A stretch of DNA of 64,000 bases, taken from contig NZ_VZRA01000002.1 in assembly GCF_008802355.1 (NCBI RefSeq), positions 127,709 through 191,708 on the forward strand, in the 5' to 3' direction. The position numbers were made by a program, and so were the translations under genes. This DNA is from Oryzomonas sagensis (GTDB lineage Bacteria > Desulfobacterota > Desulfuromonadia > Geobacterales > Pseudopelobacteraceae). Of the stretch, positions 53,034 through 62,820 are shown piece by piece (the first letter of the stretch is position 1; the number at the start of each line of letters is the position of its first letter). The notes below the pieces were generated by a model, which saw only the letters and a program-made list of their open reading frames with translations, ran no database searches and was not told where the DNA came from.

Positions 53034-54737
53034 CTAGGGCACCTTGACCGTCACGGTCGGGGCGGTAATGCCGCCGAAGGTGGCGGTGAGGGTCGCCGTG
53101 CCGCTATCGACTCCCATGATCTGCCCCGGCAGCTGCTGGCTGTCGGCCGGGATGGCCACGTTGGCGTCGGAGGTCGTCCAGACCGTGTCCTTGGTCACGT
53201 CCGCGGTGGTGTTGTCGCTGTAGGTGACCGTGGCGGTGAAGGATGTGGCGGTGCCGATGGCCAGGGTCGTGGTGGTGCTGCCCGGGGTGATGGCCAGGCT
53301 TTTGGGGGTCTTGGCCGTGGCCGTGACGGTCGCCGTGATGGTCGTGCCGCCGTAGGTGGCGGTGACGGTGGCGGTGCCGGCGGCCACGGCGGTGACCTGG
53401 CCGCTTGCCAGCCCGGCGGTGCCGACCGTGGCGACGGAGGTGGCGTTGGAGCTCCAGGCGGCGCTGTCGGTCACGTCCTGGGACGTGCCGTCGTTAAAGA
53501 TTGCGGTCAGGGCGAAGCGGCCGGTGGACCCCTTGGTCAGGCCGAGGCTGGCCGGGGCGATTGCCAGGTGATTGAGCGACGGGGCGGTGACCGTCACGGT
53601 GGCGGTCCTGCGCAGGGAGGCGGAGTCTGCCGTAATGGTGACGGCGCCGCTCGCCAGGGCGCTTGCCCACATCACATTGCCCGACGGCGCGGTCAGCGTG
53701 GCGCGGCTCGTGAAGTCCACCGTCCAGGTGAGCGCCCCGGTGATGTCGCGCGTCGTGCCGTTGCTGAAGACGCCGGTGGCGCTGATGCGCCCCATGGTTC
53801 CCTTGACGAGGGTCTGGCTGTTCGGGGAGATGCTGAAGCTCGTCAGGGTGCCCCCCGTCACCGTGAGGGTGGTTGTCCCGCGGACGCTGCCCAGGGCGGC
53901 GCTGATGGTGGTGGTGCCGGGGGCGGAGGTGACGGTCGTCCCGGCGGTGGGGGCGGGCGCCGTGTTGGTGTTGGACGAGCCCCAGGCGACCTGACCGGTG
54001 ATGTCGCCGGTGGTTCCGTCCGAATAGGTGCCGGTGGCCGTAAAGGTCGTTTTGGTCAGGGAGAGGACCGAGGGGGTGCCCGGCGAGACCGCAATGGATT
54101 GCAGCACCGGGGCGGTGGCGGTGAGGAGCGCCGTGCCGCTGATGCCGCCGAAGGTGGCGCTGATGGTCGTGGTGCCGGCGGCCAGGGCGGTGGCCAGCCC
54201 CTTGGTGTCGTCGGCCGCGTCGCTGACGGACGCCACGGTGGCGTCGCTGGAGGCCCAGGCGGCGTCGAAGGTCAGATCCTGCCTGCTGCCGTCCGAGAAG
54301 GTGCCGGCGGCCGCAAACTGCGTGGTCAACCCCTTGGCCAGGGTCGGAGCGGCGGGGGTGACGGTGATGGCGGTGGCGGTGGCCGCACTCACGTTCATGG
54401 TGTAGGTGGCCGACACGCCCCCCATGGTGGCGGTCAGGACGGCGCCGCCCGCCCCCTTGCCGGTCACCCGGCTCGGGTTGGCCGTGGTCGCGAAGGCGGC
54501 CACGGTGGGCGTATCGCTGGTCCAGGTCACCTTGTCGCTGATGTCGCGGGTGAACAGGCCCGAGTAATTGCCCGTGGCTTTGAGCTTGGTGGAGGTGTTC
54601 AGGGCGATGGTGGAGTAATCCGCCGTGATCGTGATGGCGGTGAGGGGGGTGATATCGTTCTCCCGGGTCGCGGCCCCATCCCAACCGCAGCCGGACAGCA
54701 GTACCATAAGAAAACCTGACCAGAGCAGGTTGCGCAT
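53034..54737 (-). CDS. Lipoprotein with six bacterial Ig-like (Big_2) repeats
   Basis: A 567-residue lipoprotein: lipobox MVLLSGCGWDG, then six Ig-like repeats of about 85-95 residues, each opening with a strand such as AITVTPAAPTLAKGLTTQF and containing the pattern G-T-F-S-D-G-S-x-x-D-L-T and later AGTTTISATFGG. This Big_2 type is typical of surface adhesins and stalk proteins. GAGGAAG precedes ATG 54737. It is likely anchored to the outer membrane and co-expressed with the barrel gene downstream. Ligand unknown. Confidence 0.88.
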   Translation of the reverse strand: MRNLLWSGFLMVLLSGCGWDGAATRENDITPLTAITITADYSTIALNTSTKLKATGNYSGLFTRDISDKVTWTSDTPTVAAFATTANPSRVTGKGAGGAVLTATMGGVSATYTMNVSAATATAITVTPAAPTLAKGLTTQFAAAGTFSDGSRQDLTFDAAWASSDATVASVSDAADDTKGLATALAAGTTTISATFGGISGTALLTATAPVLQSIAVSPGTPSVLSLTKTTFTATGTYSDGTTGDITGQVAWGSSNTNTAPAPTAGTTVTSAPGTTTISAALGSVRGTTTLTVTGGTLTSFSISPNSQTLVKGTMGRISATGVFSNGTTRDITGALTWTVDFTSRATLTAPSGNVMWASALASGAVTITADSASLRRTATVTVTAPSLNHLAIAPASLGLTKGSTGRFALTAIFNDGTSQDVTDSAAWSSNATSVATVGTAGLASGQVTAVAAGTATVTATYGGTTITATVTATAKTPKSLAITPGSTTTTLAIGTATSFTATVTYSDNTTADVTKDTVWTTSDANVAIPADSQQLPGQIMGVDSGTATLTATFGGITAPTVTVKVP

Positions 54738-54812
54738 ATACTTCCTCCCCAAATAGGTGTGAACCGCGTGATCGATGGAACTCTTATCCCGGTCCGCCGG
54801 GACGGAGGGAAC

Positions 54813-54841
54813 AGAGTAAGCCGAAATCGCCGGTTTGGCAA
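54813..54841 (-). promoter_or_regulatory. Possible promoter of the Ig-like lipoprotein operon
   Basis: On the minus strand TTGCCA (54841-54836), 17-nt spacer, TACTCT (54818-54813), about 75 nt before the start codon. Confidence 0.4.
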
Positions 54842-54998
54842 TGGCGGCGTGCGGCCCTGCCCGGCCTTTTTCTGCCCGGCTCCCGACGAACAGCCGGAAA
54901 CAGCCCCGCATCTGTTGTGATATCCGGCAATGATAGCATATTTTATCGCATGCTTTGTCCGGCAGGGAGGCCGCCATGTCGCCGCAGGCCGGGCAATG

Positions 54999-55036
54999 AA
55001 AAGGGGCGGTCCGTGTATGGGGCCGCCCCTTTTTTC
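54999..55036. terminator. Intrinsic terminator after the HDOD-GGDEF gene
   Basis: AAAAGGGGCGG (54999-55009) pairs with CCGCCCCTTTT (55023-55033). On the minus strand it ends the HDOD-GGDEF transcript; the structure is symmetric enough to work both ways. Confidence 0.85.
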
Positions 55037-55058
55037 ATCGTCTGGCCGCACCGCGCGG

Positions 55059-56546
55059 CTATGCCACGTGGACGCGGTTCTTGCCGGTTTTCTTGGCCAT
55101 GTACAGGGCCGCGTCCGCCTTGTTGAAGATGACCCTCTTGTCCCAATCCCCATGGTCGGAGCGGTAGCTGGTCACGCCGACGCTGATGGTGGCGGCGATA
55201 CTCCCGGCCGAAGCCTCTATGGAGCGCCTGATCTGCTCGGCAACGATGCCGGCCCGGGAGGCGTCCGTTTCCGGCAGGATGATGCCGAATTCGTCGCCCC
55301 CCAGGCGGGCAAAGATATCGGTGGCCCGCACCTTTTTCTGCACCAGCCTGCTGACGTTGACCAGCACCTGGCTCCCCACGAGATGCCCGTGGGTGTCGTT
55401 GATCTCCTTGAGCTGATCCAGGTCGAACAGGACGAGGGAAAATTCCCGGCCGTAGCGCTGGGATCTGCTGATTTCCTGCCCCAGGGCCTCCTGGAAGAAA
55501 CGGTAGTTGTACGCCTGGGTCAGGTCGTCCTTGTAGGCCAGCTCCCGGTGCCGTTCGTTGCTCTCATGGAGTTCCTGGGCCAGGGCCTCGGCCTTTTCCC
55601 GCGCCTGTTTCAATTCCAGCATCATCAGCTCGTAGGAATGGTACATTGCGCCCAGTTCCTCGTTGGCTTCCTGCAGGATCTGGGAGAGCGGCTTCACGGT
55701 CGCGCCGTTGATGCCGAAGGCGACGAACATCTCCCCGCTCTTGCGGGCGACCTCCTCGATCAGGCTGTCGGCGGCATGCTCCTCGAAGCCCAGGCCCGCG
55801 GTGAGCAGCTGTTTGGCCCGGGTAATCCTGGCGACGTCGTGGCTGTCGTTGTAGAAGCACGAAAGGACGTTGGCGGCCTCCAGTATGTCGATGGTCAGGC
55901 GATACTGTTGCGGCGCGTCGTCGCCGCAGTGGTGATGCCGTATGGGGAGGCAGATCTCTTCGGGGAAGTTCCAGCTCTTGAACAGTTCCGCGCCCGCCGT
56001 CTGATGGTCGAATCCGAAGAGGTCGCGCTCCAGGCGGTGCAGCGGGGTGCGCCCGTCCAGGGCGGCCCTGGAGAGCTGCCGGTAGTCCTGGGGCCGCCAG
56101 TTGCGCATGAGCAGGGCGCCGATGTCCTGGAGCAGGGCGATGAGGAACAGGTCGCCGCCCGAACCGGCAAGGGCGGTGGCAATCTGTTCGGCAGCCACGG
56201 CCGAGGTCAGGGAGCGCCGCCAGAAGAGGTCGATGTCGAACGTGCCGTCTCCCTCCACCTGGAACTCGCTGTACACGACAAAGGAGAGGGCGATGATCTT
56301 GACGATATTCACCCCCAGGATGGCGACCGCCTTTTCGACGCTGGTAACCGAACCGGAGAGGTTGTAGTAGGGGGTATTGGCAACCTTCAGGAGTTTGGCG
56401 GTCAGGGAGGGGTCCGCGCCGATGATGTGGGCCAGGTCCTGAAAGGTGAAATCGTCCTCGCGCACCAGATCGAGAATATTGATGCAAATCAAGGGAGGCG
56501 AAGGAAGCCTGGTCTTTCCCGTGATCACGGTTTGAATCGAATCCAA
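55059..56546 (-). CDS. HDOD-GGDEF signalling protein (probable diguanylate cyclase)
   Basis: A protein of about 495 residues. The N-terminal half is an HDOD domain (ICINILDLVREDDFTFQDLAHIIGADPSLTAKLLKVANTPYY, AVAILGVNIVKIIAL, ALLQDIGALLM). A coiled-coil stretch (about residues 300-335, LKQAREKAEALAQELHESNERHREL) links it to a GGDEF domain with DDLTQAYNYRFFQEAL and an intact RLGGDEFGIILPET. No RxxD inhibition site is evident. The TTG at 56546 has GAGGA at 8 nt and is preferred; TTG 56570 in frame lacks a site. HDOD fused to a complete GGDEF suggests c-di-GMP synthesis tied to a stress or cell-state sensor. Confidence 0.88.
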   Translation of the reverse strand: MDSIQTVITGKTRLPSPPLICINILDLVREDDFTFQDLAHIIGADPSLTAKLLKVANTPYYNLSGSVTSVEKAVAILGVNIVKIIALSFVVYSEFQVEGDGTFDIDLFWRRSLTSAVAAEQIATALAGSGGDLFLIALLQDIGALLMRNWRPQDYRQLSRAALDGRTPLHRLERDLFGFDHQTAGAELFKSWNFPEEICLPIRHHHCGDDAPQQYRLTIDILEAANVLSCFYNDSHDVARITRAKQLLTAGLGFEEHAADSLIEEVARKSGEMFVAFGINGATVKPLSQILQEANEELGAMYHSYELMMLELKQAREKAEALAQELHESNERHRELAYKDDLTQAYNYRFFQEALGQEISRSQRYGREFSLVLFDLDQLKEINDTHGHLVGSQVLVNVSRLVQKKVRATDIFARLGGDEFGIILPETDASRAGIVAEQIRRSIEASAGSIAATISVGVTSYRSDHGDWDKRVIFNKADAALYMAKKTGKNRVHVA

Positions 56547-56570
56547 TCTCTTGTTCCTCGTTTTCTGCAA

Positions 56571-56873
56571 GGGGACAGTGCTATTCGTCCGATGAGCAAT
56601 CGCCGCGATTCATTCCCGGCAGCCCTCTCCGAATGGCGAACGCCTCGACCATCTCCCCCGCTGTAACAACTCCCGTTCCCGTCGTCACATCGCTGCTTTG
56701 CTTCCGTTCCCTGGAATGCGCCTCCGCCTGGGGATACGTGCCGGGGATACTCCCGCCTCGCCACGGCCCGCACACCAGCATCGGTAAATCCGTTATACAT
56801 AGCAAAAAGATCGCGGGGTTGTCCATCAATTTCGGGATTCGAACCGTAATTCTTCAGAGCGTGCCGTGCCGTC
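56571..56873. other. Intergenic region, no supported gene
   Basis: About 300 bp between the HDOD-GGDEF gene and the Cys-rich small protein. A minus-strand frame of 82 codons is open but its start lacks a ribosome-binding site and the product resembles no family. No RNA motif recognised. Confidence 0.4.
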
Positions 56874-57233
56874 CTATTCCCGGGGCTTTGGCGCCATCAT
56901 CTCCCTGGCGCGGCGTTTGGCCTCGTCCAGTTCCGCCGGGGTGAGCATGGCGTTGCGCATGGCGCCGAAGCGCGGGCCGATGCGGTCGTTGAGGAAGCGG
57001 AACAGGGGCGATTTCTCCTCCAGTTCCGCCTTCATGAAGCGGACGCAGCCGCGGCATTCGGGATTGCTCACCACGTGCCTGCGGGCGTCGATCCCGTGGC
57101 AGAGGGACAAGAGGCGCATGCCCCACACCAACGGCTCCCGGACCAGGCGGAACCACCAATGCTTTCCATAGCAGCGCCGGACAAGCAGCAGCGCGCAGTT
57201 TTTGCAGACAACGGGAGATGGTTCCTGGGGCAT
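56874..57233 (-). CDS. Small Cys-rich protein downstream of ArsS-like gene
   Basis: A 119-residue protein with VVCKNCALLLVRRCYGKHWWF at the N-terminus and NPECRGCVRFMKAEL in the middle, two CxxC pairs plus one further Cys and several His, consistent with a zinc or iron-sulfur site. The C-terminal half is helical and charged (ELDEAKRRAREMMAPKPRE). No signal peptide. It starts 36 bp after the arsS stop, so they form an operon. Family unknown to me. Confidence 0.72.
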   Translation of the reverse strand: MPQEPSPVVCKNCALLLVRRCYGKHWWFRLVREPLVWGMRLLSLCHGIDARRHVVSNPECRGCVRFMKAELEEKSPLFRFLNDRIGPRFGAMRNAMLTPAELDEAKRRAREMMAPKPRE

Positions 57234-57269
57234 GATCGTAGCTTCTCTCTTGGTGGCGTCGGGGTCGCG

Positions 57270-58229
<960 letters not shown>

Positions 58230-58549
58230 ACGATTGCCTCCCGGGCAGCGACCCGCTTCGCGCTGCCCTGTATGATGGCCGGTACTGTACCACGCGGACG
58301 ATTGCGCATGCAACTGTGCTGAATCAGCCGGCAACGGCAGGCATGACCGGCTGGAATGAAGCGGACCGCATGCTCGGAAGCCGGGGCGATTGCGTTTTCG
58401 TTTGATGATCGGTTATGGTTATTCATGTGAAGGCGAAAGGGGCGGGGGAGATGCCGTAAATACCGGAGGGGGGAGAAAAAGCCGGCATGTGATCCTGGAA
58501 CGGCATGCGCCACCGTCACCGGGGGTCTGGGGGAAAACGGGGAGAGGGG

Positions 58550-59026
58550 CTACTTCGTCCCCCCCTGCTGCAGCCGTTTCTCGATCTGCTGCACCCGGGG
58601 ATTGGTGAGCAGCTTCAGGAACGCGGGGTTGTTCATCAGGGCGCCGTAATCCCCGGCCTGGACCGCGCGCAGCACCGCCGGGTCGCTCAACAGCGCCTGC
58701 ATCTGCGGGTCGTCTTGCAGTTGGCGGATGAGCGCCATGCTCCCTTCGTCATTCTGCAACCGCCCCTTCACCTCCTCCATCCGGTCGGCGACGGAACCGC
58801 CCTCCGTGGTGCCCTGCCGGGTGGCGGGGGAGGAGACGGCTGCTGCGGGGCCGCTCCCGCTTCCCGTGACGTCGATCCCCAGGGGGGTGGCGCTTTTCCG
58901 GTAGGGTGCCGGGATCTCGGCGCGGGATTCGGAGAAGTGGACGGTTCCCTCCCGATCGGTCCATTCATAGGTTTCCGCCTGGGCGGCGGACGCCGCCAGC
59001 AGCAAAATGATAAGGAGTCTTTTCAT
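58550..59026 (-). CDS. Exported DUF4124-domain protein
   Basis: A 158-residue protein with a signal peptide (LLIILLLAASAAQA) and a DUF4124 hairpin (ETYEWTDREGTVHFSES). A Ser/Gly/Ala linker and a helical C-terminal domain (LIRQLQDDPQMQALLSDPAVLRAVQAGDYGALMNNPAFLKLLTNPRVQQI) follow, the latter resembling STI1-type heat-shock-chaperonin-binding repeats. AGGAACCGGC precedes the ATG. The mix of a periplasmic DUF4124 head and an STI1-like tail is common in Geobacter but its function is unknown. Confidence 0.8.
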   Translation of the reverse strand: MKRLLIILLLAASAAQAETYEWTDREGTVHFSESRAEIPAPYRKSATPLGIDVTGSGSGPAAAVSSPATRQGTTEGGSVADRMEEVKGRLQNDEGSMALIRQLQDDPQMQALLSDPAVLRAVQAGDYGALMNNPAFLKLLTNPRVQQIEKRLQQGGTK

Positions 59027-59081
59027 GCCGGTTCCTGTCGTCTGCGGATGCCTCGCGGCGCTGCGTGGCGGGTGCCGGTAC

Positions 59082-59387
59082 TCATCGGTCCTTGTTTTCC
59101 GGGACAATCGAAGGGTCCGCGCCGATCAAGTCGGCGGTTGTGAACGCCTCTTCCAGCAGGTACGTGAGGTGCTCGATCTCCCCCGGAGAATAGACCGTGG
59201 TTCCGGCCTCAAGAGCCGTCTTCAGGCGCGCGATCTTTTCGACGATATGGTAGTAACTCCGGCCGGTGCAGTTGCTGATATCCAACAGGCACAGGTCCTT
59301 GCCGGCCCCGGGTCCGGGCGCCTGCTCGGCAAAAGCGGCGGAAGCGGCACCCAGGGTGATCGCAATGATGATGGGTGCGAGTCTCAT
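59082..59387 (-). CDS. Small exported protein with a Cys pair
   Basis: A 101-residue precursor: signal peptide ending AAFA-E, then LCLLDISNCTGRSYYHIVEKIARLKTALEAG and YSPGEIEHLTYLLEEAF. Two cysteines six residues apart may pair. GAGGAAACTGAC precedes ATG 59387. Function unknown; the mature part looks helical. It is followed by the DUF4124 gene after 55 bp. Confidence 0.7.
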   Translation of the reverse strand: MRLAPIIIAITLGAASAAFAEQAPGPGAGKDLCLLDISNCTGRSYYHIVEKIARLKTALEAGTTVYSPGEIEHLTYLLEEAFTTADLIGADPSIVPENKDR

Positions 59388-59543
59388 GTCAGTTTCCTCT
59401 CTGGGAGATTTGCCCGGCACGCGCTCCGCCGCGTCCCGGCAACGGCGGGGGAGGCAAACAGGTATACCCTCCGGGCGGTCGGCATGCCCCTTGTCGGTGG
59501 GTTTGTGAAGGCGCGGGTAGCGGCTCTCCCGCCAAAGGTCTTG

Positions 59544-59981
59544 TCATGCGCCGCCTTGGGAGGGGAGGGGGGCCGGTGCGGCCGGGACGTTGGCGGCGAG
59601 ATAGCCGGCCAGTTCCCGGTCTGTCACGAGGATGTGCTGCATCAGCCACTCCTTCAGAAAGATCACGATCTCAAGGTTGTGCAGCGGCTCGCGTGCGTGC
59701 AGCCGGCTCTGCAGGTCGCTGATATGGCGAAAGAAGTGGCCGTGCTGTTCCAGGTGGGACGCCTGGGACGGATAGCCGCACTGGCGCATCAGGTCCGCTT
59801 CGGTCCTGAAATGGTAGGTGGCGTAATCGAGAAGCTCGTCCACGATACGCACCATGCCGTGGCTGTCGTTCAACTGAATGGCGTCGTAGGCCGCGTTGAT
59901 GAGGCTCACCAACCGCTGGTGGTGTTCGTTCATAACCCCTGATTCAAGGTTGAAACTGGTCTCCCAGGTGCAAAGGGGCAT
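59544..59981 (-). CDS. Bacteriohemerythrin
   Basis: A 145-residue oxygen-binding di-iron four-helix protein. The ligand pattern is complete: NEHHQRLV, YHFRTEADLM (H-x3-E), HLEQHGHFF (H-x3-H) and HILVTDREL (H-x4-D). The ATG at 59981 follows GGAAG. A near-consensus promoter lies upstream. In Geobacter such proteins are thought to buffer or deliver O2; no MCP domain is fused here, so it is a free soluble form. Confidence 0.93.
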   Translation of the reverse strand: MPLCTWETSFNLESGVMNEHHQRLVSLINAAYDAIQLNDSHGMVRIVDELLDYATYHFRTEADLMRQCGYPSQASHLEQHGHFFRHISDLQSRLHAREPLHNLEIVIFLKEWLMQHILVTDRELAGYLAANVPAAPAPLPSQGGA

Positions 59982-60031
59982 AGGCTTCCGTTCCGTTCCG
60001 GTTCCGTTTGGCGTCACAGGCGATGGGTTGA

Positions 60032-60060
60032 ATTATAATAGCACTGCATGGATATTTCAA
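60032..60060 (-). promoter_or_regulatory. Near-consensus sigma-70 promoter of the hemerythrin gene
   Basis: On the minus strand TTGAAA (60060-60055), 17-nt spacer, perfect TATAAT (60037-60032). GGTTGAA and TTCAACC form an inverted repeat around it, which may be an operator. Confidence 0.85.
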
Positions 60061-60123
60061 CCGAATACCCGATAGCGGCGTATGTCAGGGGGGATGGGGT
60101 GACCATCCCCCCCATTCCGTGCC

Positions 60124-60324
60124 TCATTGTCCCGGGATCGACGGCTCCCCATGGGGCGCCGAATGGGTTCCGTACCCCGCTTCCCTGCTATCCCGTTGCC
60201 CCTCGTTCTCCCGCTTTTCCAGGGTGACCTGTCCCAGCTTCCAGTAGAATACGAACAGGACGCAAACCATCGCCACCCCTATGACCGCAAGTTCCAACCC
60301 CGATTTGAGCGTAATAAAATCCAC
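60124..60324 (-). CDS. 66-residue single-span membrane protein, OadG-like
   Basis: The start is GTG 60324 with a strong AAGGAGGCGCACC. One N-terminal helix (LKSGLELAVIGVAMVCVLFVFYWKL) is followed by a charged tail of about 35 residues. The GLELAVIGVAMVCVLFVF pattern resembles the gamma subunit of sodium-pumping decarboxylases (OadG). No decarboxylase alpha or beta gene is nearby, so the assignment is only a resemblance. Confidence 0.65.
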   Translation of the reverse strand: MDFITLKSGLELAVIGVAMVCVLFVFYWKLGQVTLEKRENEGQRDSREAGYGTHSAPHGEPSIPGQ

Positions 60325-60707
60325 GGTGCGCCTCCTTTTTGGGTTCCGCCCGGTTGCCTGAGCGTGGGGGAAGCTTATACCCGGAATGTTCCGGCACGGT
60401 CCTGGCCCGGTTACAATGGGGCAAAAAGTCGGCCCGCACCCAAGGGAAGCGGGGCCGATGGCCCTGGAGTGCGTACTCCCGGCCGCTGGTGGGCGCCAAG
60501 GCCGGACCGACGCGGAACCCGTCGCTGCCGCTTGCTCTTTTTTTGCACATTTCAGCCCCTCTTATCCCTTGTGATTATTCGAAAAATGGTATAAAGAGTA
60601 CTCCCATCCGGGTATGGTGTTGTTTGCCGGATCGATGCGGCCGGAAGCGCCCTTCCGGCGTCGGCTGTTCGACGTTCGTTTGTCACCATGACGGCACGGG
60701 ACTCTTA
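60325..60707. other. Intergenic region between divergent genes
   Basis: About 380 bp between the OadG-like and EAL genes. A TATAAA (60591-60596) preceded by TTGTGA at 15 nt is a possible promoter for the EAL gene. No gene recognised. Confidence 0.35.
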
Positions 60708-62135
60708 ATGCACGATGCGAGCAGGACGCGGCGGCAGCTCCAAAGAGAGATAGACGCCTTGCGCGGCCGGGTTGTTCTCCTGGAGGAAACGGTGACGAAG
60801 ATGCGCCACCGGGGCGAAAGCCACGGTGCGGCGTCTTTGACGGACCGTCTGACCGGTTTGCCGAACCGGTCCATGTTCTACGATACCCTGAACAACGCCC
60901 TTTCCTCAGCCAAAGAGAGCGGCGGCAAGCTTGCCGTCATCTTCTTTGCCCTCGATCGTTTCAAACTCATCAACGATACCCTCGGCCAGTTCGTGGGGGA
61001 CGCGCTCCTGCGGGAGACGGCCGTCCGCCTCGACGCCTGCCTCGCGCCCCGCGACACCCTCTGCCGGCCGGGGCGGAACGAGTTCTTGCTGCTCCTGCCC
61101 GGCATGGGCTGCCGGGACGACGTCATGCAGGTCGTGGCGGACGTTTTCGACGCCATGGCGGATTCCTTCCTGTTGGCGGACCAGGAGCTTGTCATCAACG
61201 CCAACATGGGGATCTGCCTCTACCCGGAAGGGGGGGGCAGCGCCGACGCCCTGATCAGAAACGCCTATGCGGCCCTCCTGAAGGCCAAGGATTCCGGGAA
61301 AAACACCCACCGCTTCTTTTCCCCGCAAAGTTACGAATCGGAATTCGGCCGGCTCCTGTTGGAGAACGACCTGCGCCGGGCCGTCAATCGCCAGGATTTT
61401 TCCCTGCACTACCAGCCCCAGGTGGACCTGCAGGGGGGCCGGGTCGTGGGGGTGGAGGCCCTGGCGCGCTGGGAGCACCAGACCCTGGGGAACATCTCCC
61501 CGGACCAGTTCATCCCGCTCGCCGAGGGTATCGGCATGATGGCGCCCCTGGGGGAATGGGTGCTCCGAACCGCCTGCGAGCACCATCTCGCCTGCAGCAG
61601 TTCCGGCTGCCAGCCGGTCAGGTATGCGGTCAACCTTTCCCCCACCCAACTCCACTCCGGCAACCTGGTGCCCTGGATCTTCTCGGTCCTTGAAGAAACC
61701 GGACTGGACCCTAACTTTCTGGAGCTGGAGATAACGGAAGGCGCTCTCCTGAAGAACAGCGAGGCCACGGTGGCGGCTTTCAACACCCTGCACGCCGAGG
61801 GGGTGCATATCGCCATCGACGATTTCGGCACCGGCTACTCCAGCCTTGCCTACCTGAGCCAGTTCCCCATCAGCAAGCTGAAGATCGACAAGACCTTCAC
61901 CAGCGCGGTCACCACGGATGAGAAGTCCGCCGCCATCTCCCGGGCGATCATCTCCCTGGCCCACAGCCTCGACATGCGGGTCATGGCCGAAGGGGTCGAG
62001 ACCCGGGAGCAGTTGGACTACCTGCGGGACCTGGAATGCGACGAGATCCAGGGGTACCTGGTATCGTGCCCGCTGCCCGCCGACGAGACCATGCAGTTTC
62101 TGGCACGGCACTCCCTGTCCGAATTTCCCCTGTAA
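60708..62135 (+). CDS. GGDEF-EAL protein with degenerate cyclase and intact phosphodiesterase motifs
   Basis: A 475-residue cytoplasmic protein. A coiled-coil head (RTRRQLQREIDALRGRVVLLEETVTKM) leads to a GGDEF domain (DRLTGLPNRSMFYDTL) whose active site reads RPGRNEFLLLL, so cyclase activity is very unlikely. The EAL domain is intact: VVGVEALARWEH, ELEITEGALL, AIDDFGTGYSSLAYLSQFPISKLKIDKTF, AEGVET and CDEIQGYLVSCPL. It should hydrolyse c-di-GMP, with the GGDEF half perhaps as a GTP or c-di-GMP sensor. ATG 60708 follows GGGA. Confidence 0.9.
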   Translation: MHDASRTRRQLQREIDALRGRVVLLEETVTKMRHRGESHGAASLTDRLTGLPNRSMFYDTLNNALSSAKESGGKLAVIFFALDRFKLINDTLGQFVGDALLRETAVRLDACLAPRDTLCRPGRNEFLLLLPGMGCRDDVMQVVADVFDAMADSFLLADQELVINANMGICLYPEGGGSADALIRNAYAALLKAKDSGKNTHRFFSPQSYESEFGRLLLENDLRRAVNRQDFSLHYQPQVDLQGGRVVGVEALARWEHQTLGNISPDQFIPLAEGIGMMAPLGEWVLRTACEHHLACSSSGCQPVRYAVNLSPTQLHSGNLVPWIFSVLEETGLDPNFLELEITEGALLKNSEATVAAFNTLHAEGVHIAIDDFGTGYSSLAYLSQFPISKLKIDKTFTSAVTTDEKSAAISRAIISLAHSLDMRVMAEGVETREQLDYLRDLECDEIQGYLVSCPLPADETMQFLARHSLSEFPL

Positions 62136-62305
62136 CGAACCGTTCGACCTCCCGGCAGGAAAAACCTCGCAACGGCGGTTTTGCCACAGGGCCGCAAAGG
62201 CGCAGGGCACAGCGCGGCGTTTCTTCGGAAAAGGCGTTGATTTTGTCGTCCCGGTTGCGTGGCGCATGCCTTTCCCCGGTTGCCGTATCGTGGGGCCTGC
62301 CGATA

Positions 62306-62497
62306 TCAGGAGGGTTCGACGTCCCGCAGTTCCACCCGCAGGGGGGCCGAATCCCAGGTGACGTGGGGGTAGAGGGATTTGTCGAGGCGGAGGTAGGTCC
62401 CGTCGAGCCCCGAAGGGGCCCACCAGCATTCCTTGCCCCGTTTGGGCAGTTCGCAGAAGAGGTACAGGTCGTTATTCTGGTCTCTGGCGATGTACAT
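62306..62497 (-). CDS. 63-residue conserved-looking protein
   Basis: A short gene. GGGAGAATTGCC precedes ATG 62497. The product is MYIARDQNNDLYLFCELPKR, then KECWWAPSGLDGTYLRLDKSLYPHVTWDSAPLRVELRDVEPS, with a Trp pair, an acidic C-terminus and two Cys. No signal peptide. Codon use matches neighbours. Function unknown; the small beta-rich composition recalls other short Geobacter proteins. It is read on the minus strand after the Tim44-domain gene, separated by about 320 bp with two hairpins. Confidence 0.65.
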   Translation of the reverse strand: MYIARDQNNDLYLFCELPKRGKECWWAPSGLDGTYLRLDKSLYPHVTWDSAPLRVELRDVEPS

Positions 62498-62654
62498 GGC
62501 AATTCTCCCGGTTGCGTCGTGATGGCGTGCCCCCCGACAGTAGCAAGCTTTGACCCGATGCTCAAGGAAAAGCGCCACGGGGGCAATCGCCCCGGCCGTC
62601 GTTTCATGGGGTGGCCATCGCCGGCTTTCCCCTTTCCGGGGCCGGGACAAAGCG

Positions 62655-62680
62655 AGCCCACCGGGCTGATCCGGTGGGCT
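62655..62680. terminator. Hairpin, possible terminator
   Basis: AGCCCACCGG-GCTGAT-CCGGTGGGCT is a perfect 10-bp stem. On the minus strand it is followed by CGCTTTGTC, so a weak T-tract is present. Confidence 0.5.
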
Positions 62681-62765
62681 CTGCAGCTGCAAACGGCCGT
62701 GATCCCCGGCCCGGGCCGCCATAACCGGCAGGGGGAAACTGATACCTTGAGGCATGCAATGTTTC

Positions 62766-62803
62766 GGCACGTCCCCCTCCCGTGGCGGGAAGGGGGACGT
62801 GCC
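62766..62803. terminator. Long hairpin after the Tim44-domain gene
   Basis: GGCACGTCCCCCTCCCG and CGGGAAGGGGGACGTGCC pair over 17 bp with one bulge, just downstream of the Tim44-domain gene on the minus strand. No T-run, so it may protect the 3' end or end transcription with Rho. The rest of the 62498-62820 gap shows no gene. Confidence 0.5.
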
Positions 62804-62820
62804 CGGTTGCTGCACGCCGG

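Noticed and set aside
56600-56829. 82-codon minus-strand frame upstream of the HDOD-GGDEF gene
   Set aside because: No ribosome-binding site and no family resemblance; kept only as an unassigned gap.
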